Shown here in pieces: positions 15,308 to 18,390 of a DNA stretch of 18,390 bases. Below the pieces are notes generated by a model. It was not told where the DNA came from and did no database searches. It worked only from the letters and a program-made list of their open reading frames with translations. Each line of letters opens with the position of its first letter. Position 1 is the stretch's first letter. The DNA is taken from NCBI GenBank assembly GCA_001801365.1, contig MGXL01000096.1, positions 1 to 18,390 of the forward strand, in the 5' to 3' direction. Made by a program: the position numbers and the translations under genes. The stretch is from Gammaproteobacteria bacterium RBG_16_57_12 (lineage in GTDB: Bacteria; Pseudomonadota; Gammaproteobacteria; RBG-16-57-12).

Positions 15308-16413
15308 GCACCTGATCGCACCATGGCGGCGGCCTCATCGACATTCATCACCCAGACGGCCACCTGACTGTCCTCGGTGGAAATGCAGTGTTCCCTGTCA
15401 ATTGCCATCTCATTGGCAGCTTCATGCAAATTAACACCACACCAGGACATATCTTTTAATATCCGCCGGCGGATAGACGCGGCATGCAGACCAATTCCGC
15501 CGCTGAATATCACCGCATCGGCACCCCCCAGCACAGCGAGATAGGCGCCGATATATTTGCGTATCTGATAACAATAAATATCTATCGCAAGTTGTGCAGC
15601 AGGCGAGCTGCCGGCGAGCAGTTCGCGCATATCAGCGGTGAAACCCGAAAGGCCGAGCAGGCCACTTTGTGTATTCAATAGTTGATCAAGCTGGCGCGGG
15701 CCGAGGCCTTCCTGCTCTTGTAGATAGATCAGCAGGCCGGGATCGACATCACCAGGGCGTGTGGACATGACCAGTCCTCCCAGTGGCGAGAAACCCATGC
15801 TGGTATCGAGCGGCGCGCCGTCACGTATCGCGGCCATCGAGCTGCCTCCGCCGAGTTGCAGTGTGATCACCCTGCCGGTGCCATGATACCCGGGATTGAG
15901 CTCACACCAGCGTTGCCACATGGCCTGATGGGCAATTCCGTGAAAGCCGTAACGGCGTATGTCATGCCGGGCAAGCAGGTCGCGGGGCAGGGCATAGGTG
16001 CTGGCAACCACGGGAAGATGAGCAAAGAACGCGGTGTCGAACACGGCGATCTGAGGCAGGTTCGAGCCAAGATATTCACGGCAGTAGCGGATTAGCCGCA
16101 AGGCAATCGGGATGTGCAGGGGCGCGAGCGCGGCAAGCCGTTCAATCTCGTTCTCCACCACAGTATCGATAATGCAGGGTTGTACGAGCTGCTTGCCGCC
16201 ATGCACCACGCGGTGGATCGCTGTGGTGATGTGCTCCCGGCCATGAGCGGAAATGAAATCCTGTAGATAATCGCCGGCATGGCTTATGTCAAAAGGGCTG
16301 TAAACTGCGTCATGCAGAACAGCCGGATGATCTGATATGTACTCATAGACCGCAAGCTTCAGAGAAGAGCTGCCCGCGTTGATAACCAGTAGTTGCCCGG
16401 AATGAGTATTCAT
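15292..16413 (-). CDS. ackA: Acetate kinase family protein, divergent
   Basis: It should interconvert acetyl-phosphate plus ADP and acetate plus ATP, using the acetyl-P made by the adjoining phosphoketolase. Its 373 residues are slightly fewer than usual (~400). Conserved features, aligned from memory with the Methanosarcina thermophila enzyme, are [11 protein letters not shown] (N12, S15, S17), HRVVHGG (R68), APLH (H100), VFDTAF (D126), RRYGFHG (H158), STRPGD (R219) and the C-terminal Glu (E360). Departures are notable: the usual HLGNG loop is QLGGG (about 186-190), FDTAFH is FDTAFF, and GIGEN is GIGLH. This suggests a distinct subgroup with possibly altered kinetics or substrate. ATG 16413 overlaps the xfp stop (ATGA), indicating translational coupling. 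Its 3' end overlaps rlmM by 16 bases. Confidence 0.9.
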   Translation of the reverse strand: MNTHSGQLLVINAGSSSLKLAVYEYISDHPAVLHDAVYSPFDISHAGDYLQDFISAHGREHITTAIHRVVHGGKQLVQPCIIDTVVENEIERLAALAPLHIPIALRLIRYCREYLGSNLPQIAVFDTAFFAHLPVVASTYALPRDLLARHDIRRYGFHGIAHQAMWQRWCELNPGYHGTGRVITLQLGGGSSMAAIRDGAPLDTSMGFSPLGGLVMSTRPGDVDPGLLIYLQEQEGLGPRQLDQLLNTQSGLLGLSGFTADMRELLAGSSPAAQLAIDIYCYQIRKYIGAYLAVLGGADAVIFSGGIGLHAASIRRRILKDMSWCGVNLHEAANEMAIDREHCISTEDSQVAVWVMNVDEAAAMVRSGAHLFR

Positions 16414-18390
16414 GTATCAATTGTTAACGGATACGGCCATGTCCAGTGGCGGATTTCCTCCATATCCTGACCGTGCCTGACGATGTACTCCTTGTGTTCG
16501 ATAAGTTTGTCGCGCATTTTCTGTTTCAGGTGGGGGGCTATGTCAGCCAGCTTGGGTACACGTACAGCCACATCGGCCACCAGATGAAACCGGTCCAGAT
16601 CATTGCGTACCGCCATGTCGAACGGTGTGGTCGTGGTGCCTTCTTCCTTATAGCCGCGCACATGGAGGTTGCCATGATTGGTGCGGCGATAACACAGGCG
16701 GTGGATCAGCCATGGATAGCCATGATAGGCAAAGATGATCGGCTTATCGGTGGTGAACAGATCATCAAAATCGCGGCCGGATAAACCGTGGGGGTGTTCT
16801 TCCCGGGGTTGCAAGGTCATCAAGTCCATGACATTGATCACCCGTATCCTGAGCTCGGGCACATGCCGGCGCAGCAAATCCACGGCGGCCAGGACTTCCA
16901 GCGTGGGGATGTCGCCGGCGCAGGCCAGAACCACATCGGGTTCGGCATCATGATCGTTACTGGCCCATTCCCAGATGCCGATGCCCGCCGAGCAATGCTT
17001 GATAGCGGCATCCATGTCGAGCCACTGTAATTGCGATTGCTTGCCGGCAACGATGACGTTGACCAGATCGCGCGAGCGCAGGCATTTATCCGTGACATAC
17101 AGCAGACAGTTGGCATCCGGTGGCAGATAGACGCGGATGATGTCGGCCTTCTTGTTGACCACATGGTCGATGAAGCCCGGGTCCTGGTGCGAAAAACCGT
17201 TATGGTCCTGGCGCCAGACATGCGAGGTGAGCAGATAATTGAGCGATGCGATCGGCTGGCGCCAGGGGATCTCCTTGCTGACCTTCAACCACTTGGCATG
17301 CTGGTTGAACATGGAGTCGACGATATGAATGAAGGCCTCATAACAGGAAAACAGGCCATGGCGGCCCGTCAGCAGATAGCCTTCCAGCCAACCCTGGCAG
17401 GTATGCTCGCTGAGTATCTCCATCACCCGACCGGTTGCCGAGAGATGCTCATCCTCGGGCAGGGTATCGGCCAGCCAGGTACGGTCAGTGACTTCAAACA
17501 AACTGCCCAGGCGATTGGAGGCGGTTTCATCGGGGCCGAATACCCGGAAATTCCGCGCCGCCTGGTTGAGCTGCATCACATCGCGCAGCAGCGCCCCCAT
17601 CACCCGGGTGGATTCGGCGTAATCATGGCCGGGATTGGAAACGGGTACGGCATAGGCGCGAAAATCGGGTAGGTGCAGCGATTTCAACAACATCCCCCCA
17701 TTGGCATGAGGGTTGGCGCCCATGCGCCGCTCGCCTTGGGGCGCCAATTCCGCCAGCTCCGGCAGCAAAGTGCCATTGGCGTCAAACAGTTCGTCTGGAC
17801 GATAACTCTGCATCCACTGTTCCAGCAGCCGGATATGCTGGGGATTGTCCGCGGTATCGGAGAACGGCACCTGATGAGAGCGCCAGGAACCCTCGGTCTT
17901 CTTGCCATCCACTATCTTGGGCCCGGTCCAGCCCTTGGGTGTGCGCAGAATGATCATCGGCGAGCGTGGTCGTGTGTTGACTCCTTGCTCGCGGGCACGC
18001 TGCTGGATGGCCTTGATCTCGGCGATGGCCAGCTCCAGTGTGGCCGCCATGCGTTGATGCATCGGTAACGGGTCATGGCCTTCCACGAAATGAGGCTGGT
18101 AGCCATAACCTTCGAATAGTTTGGCCAGTTCCTCATGACTGATGCGCGCCAGGATCGTTGGATTGGCGATCTTGTAGCCATTGAGGTGCAGGATTGGCAG
18201 TACGGCGCCATCCTGCGCCGGGTTGAGAAATTTATTGCCATGCCAGGAGGTGGCTAAAGGCCCGGTCTCCGCCTCCCCGTCACCCACCACGCAGGCAACG
18301 ATCAGGTCGGGATTATCAAAGGCGGCGCCGTAGGCATGGGATAAGGCATAGCCCAGCTCGCCACCTTCATGTATCGAGCCGGGGGTTTCC
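16410..18390 (-). CDS. xfp: Xylulose-5-P/fructose-6-P phosphoketolase, 5'-truncated by window edge
   Basis: This thiamine-diphosphate (ThDP) enzyme splits xylulose-5-P (or fructose-6-P) with phosphate into acetyl-P plus glyceraldehyde-3-P (or erythrose-4-P). The minus-strand frame is open to the last base of the window, and the first residues visible are [20 protein letters not shown]. About 659 residues are present, and roughly 130 N-terminal residues of a ~790-residue family are missing. The ThDP/Mg motif GDGEAETGP is near visible residue 36. [58 protein letters not shown] (with the likely ThDP-contacting Glu) and [18 protein letters not shown] are strong Xfp signatures. The GTG at 18290 is internal. 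ackA overlaps its stop, so the two form one operon. Substrate preference cannot be told from sequence. Confidence 0.96.
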   Translation of the reverse strand, partial: ETPGSIHEGGELGYALSHAYGAAFDNPDLIVACVVGDGEAETGPLATSWHGNKFLNPAQDGAVLPILHLNGYKIANPTILARISHEELAKLFEGYGYQPHFVEGHDPLPMHQRMAATLELAIAEIKAIQQRAREQGVNTRPRSPMIILRTPKGWTGPKIVDGKKTEGSWRSHQVPFSDTADNPQHIRLLEQWMQSYRPDELFDANGTLLPELAELAPQGERRMGANPHANGGMLLKSLHLPDFRAYAVPVSNPGHDYAESTRVMGALLRDVMQLNQAARNFRVFGPDETASNRLGSLFEVTDRTWLADTLPEDEHLSATGRVMEILSEHTCQGWLEGYLLTGRHGLFSCYEAFIHIVDSMFNQHAKWLKVSKEIPWRQPIASLNYLLTSHVWRQDHNGFSHQDPGFIDHVVNKKADIIRVYLPPDANCLLYVTDKCLRSRDLVNVIVAGKQSQLQWLDMDAAIKHCSAGIGIWEWASNDHDAEPDVVLACAGDIPTLEVLAAVDLLRRHVPELRIRVINVMDLMTLQPREEHPHGLSGRDFDDLFTTDKPIIFAYHGYPWLIHRLCYRRTNHGNLHVRGYKEEGTTTTPFDMAVRNDLDRFHLVADVAVRVPKLADIAPHLKQKMRDKLIEHKEYIVRHGQDMEEIRHWTWPYPLTIDT

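Noticed and set aside
17031..17672. A 213-codon open frame on the plus strand
   Set aside because: It is antisense to phosphoketolase, whose motifs run without a break through the region; the plus-strand product looks like a complementary-frame shadow.

Overview
This window reads as chromosomal DNA of a motile, polarly flagellated gammaproteobacterium. The evidence is the cheR-flgBCDEFGHIJ-flgKL gene order, which matches Vibrio and Pseudomonas type clusters, plus a sigma-54 style promoter in front of flgB, a sigma-28 style promoter in front of flgK, and an rlmM gene. The genus cannot be read from the sequence. The phosphoketolase and acetate kinase pair would fit a methylotroph, chemolithotroph or other metabolically specialised lineage, but that is only a suggestion. 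Base composition is even (about half G+C) across the genes, and no mobile element, RNA gene or CRISPR array was seen.

Layout. Positions 1-618 hold the 3' part of cheR (+), cut by the window edge. A 203-bp gap carries a good -24/-12 element and leads into flgB, flgC, flgD, flgE, flgF, flgG, flgH, flgI and flgJ (+, 822-7924). These encode the rod, hook, hook cap, L and P rings and the rod-cap muramidase. A 95-bp gap with a FliA-type promoter precedes flgK and flgL (8020-11186), the hook-filament junction proteins. mazG (+, 11264-12049) follows. It faces a small unrecognised membrane protein (-, 12066-12716). An AT-rich stretch with repeats and a palindrome lies upstream of that gene. Next come a ClsB-type cardiolipin synthase (-, 12910-14103) and, divergent from it, rlmM (+, 14228-15307). 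The far end is an xfp-ackA operon on the minus strand: ackA (15292-16413) and a 5'-truncated phosphoketolase (16410-18390).

How it works together. The first 11 kb is an ordered assembly programme. An early or middle sigma-54 step would make the hook-basal body, and FliA would then add the junction proteins late. The xfp-ackA pair would split xylulose-5-P or fructose-6-P to acetyl-P and convert it to acetate and ATP. The genes between these blocks (mazG, cls, rlmM) are housekeeping.

Most of the window is conventional. The points most worth a second look are a beta-rich module that appears shared by FlgK (twice) and FlgL (once), an acetate kinase with substitutions at normally invariant active-site positions, and a repeat-rich AT-tract upstream of the unrecognised membrane protein.
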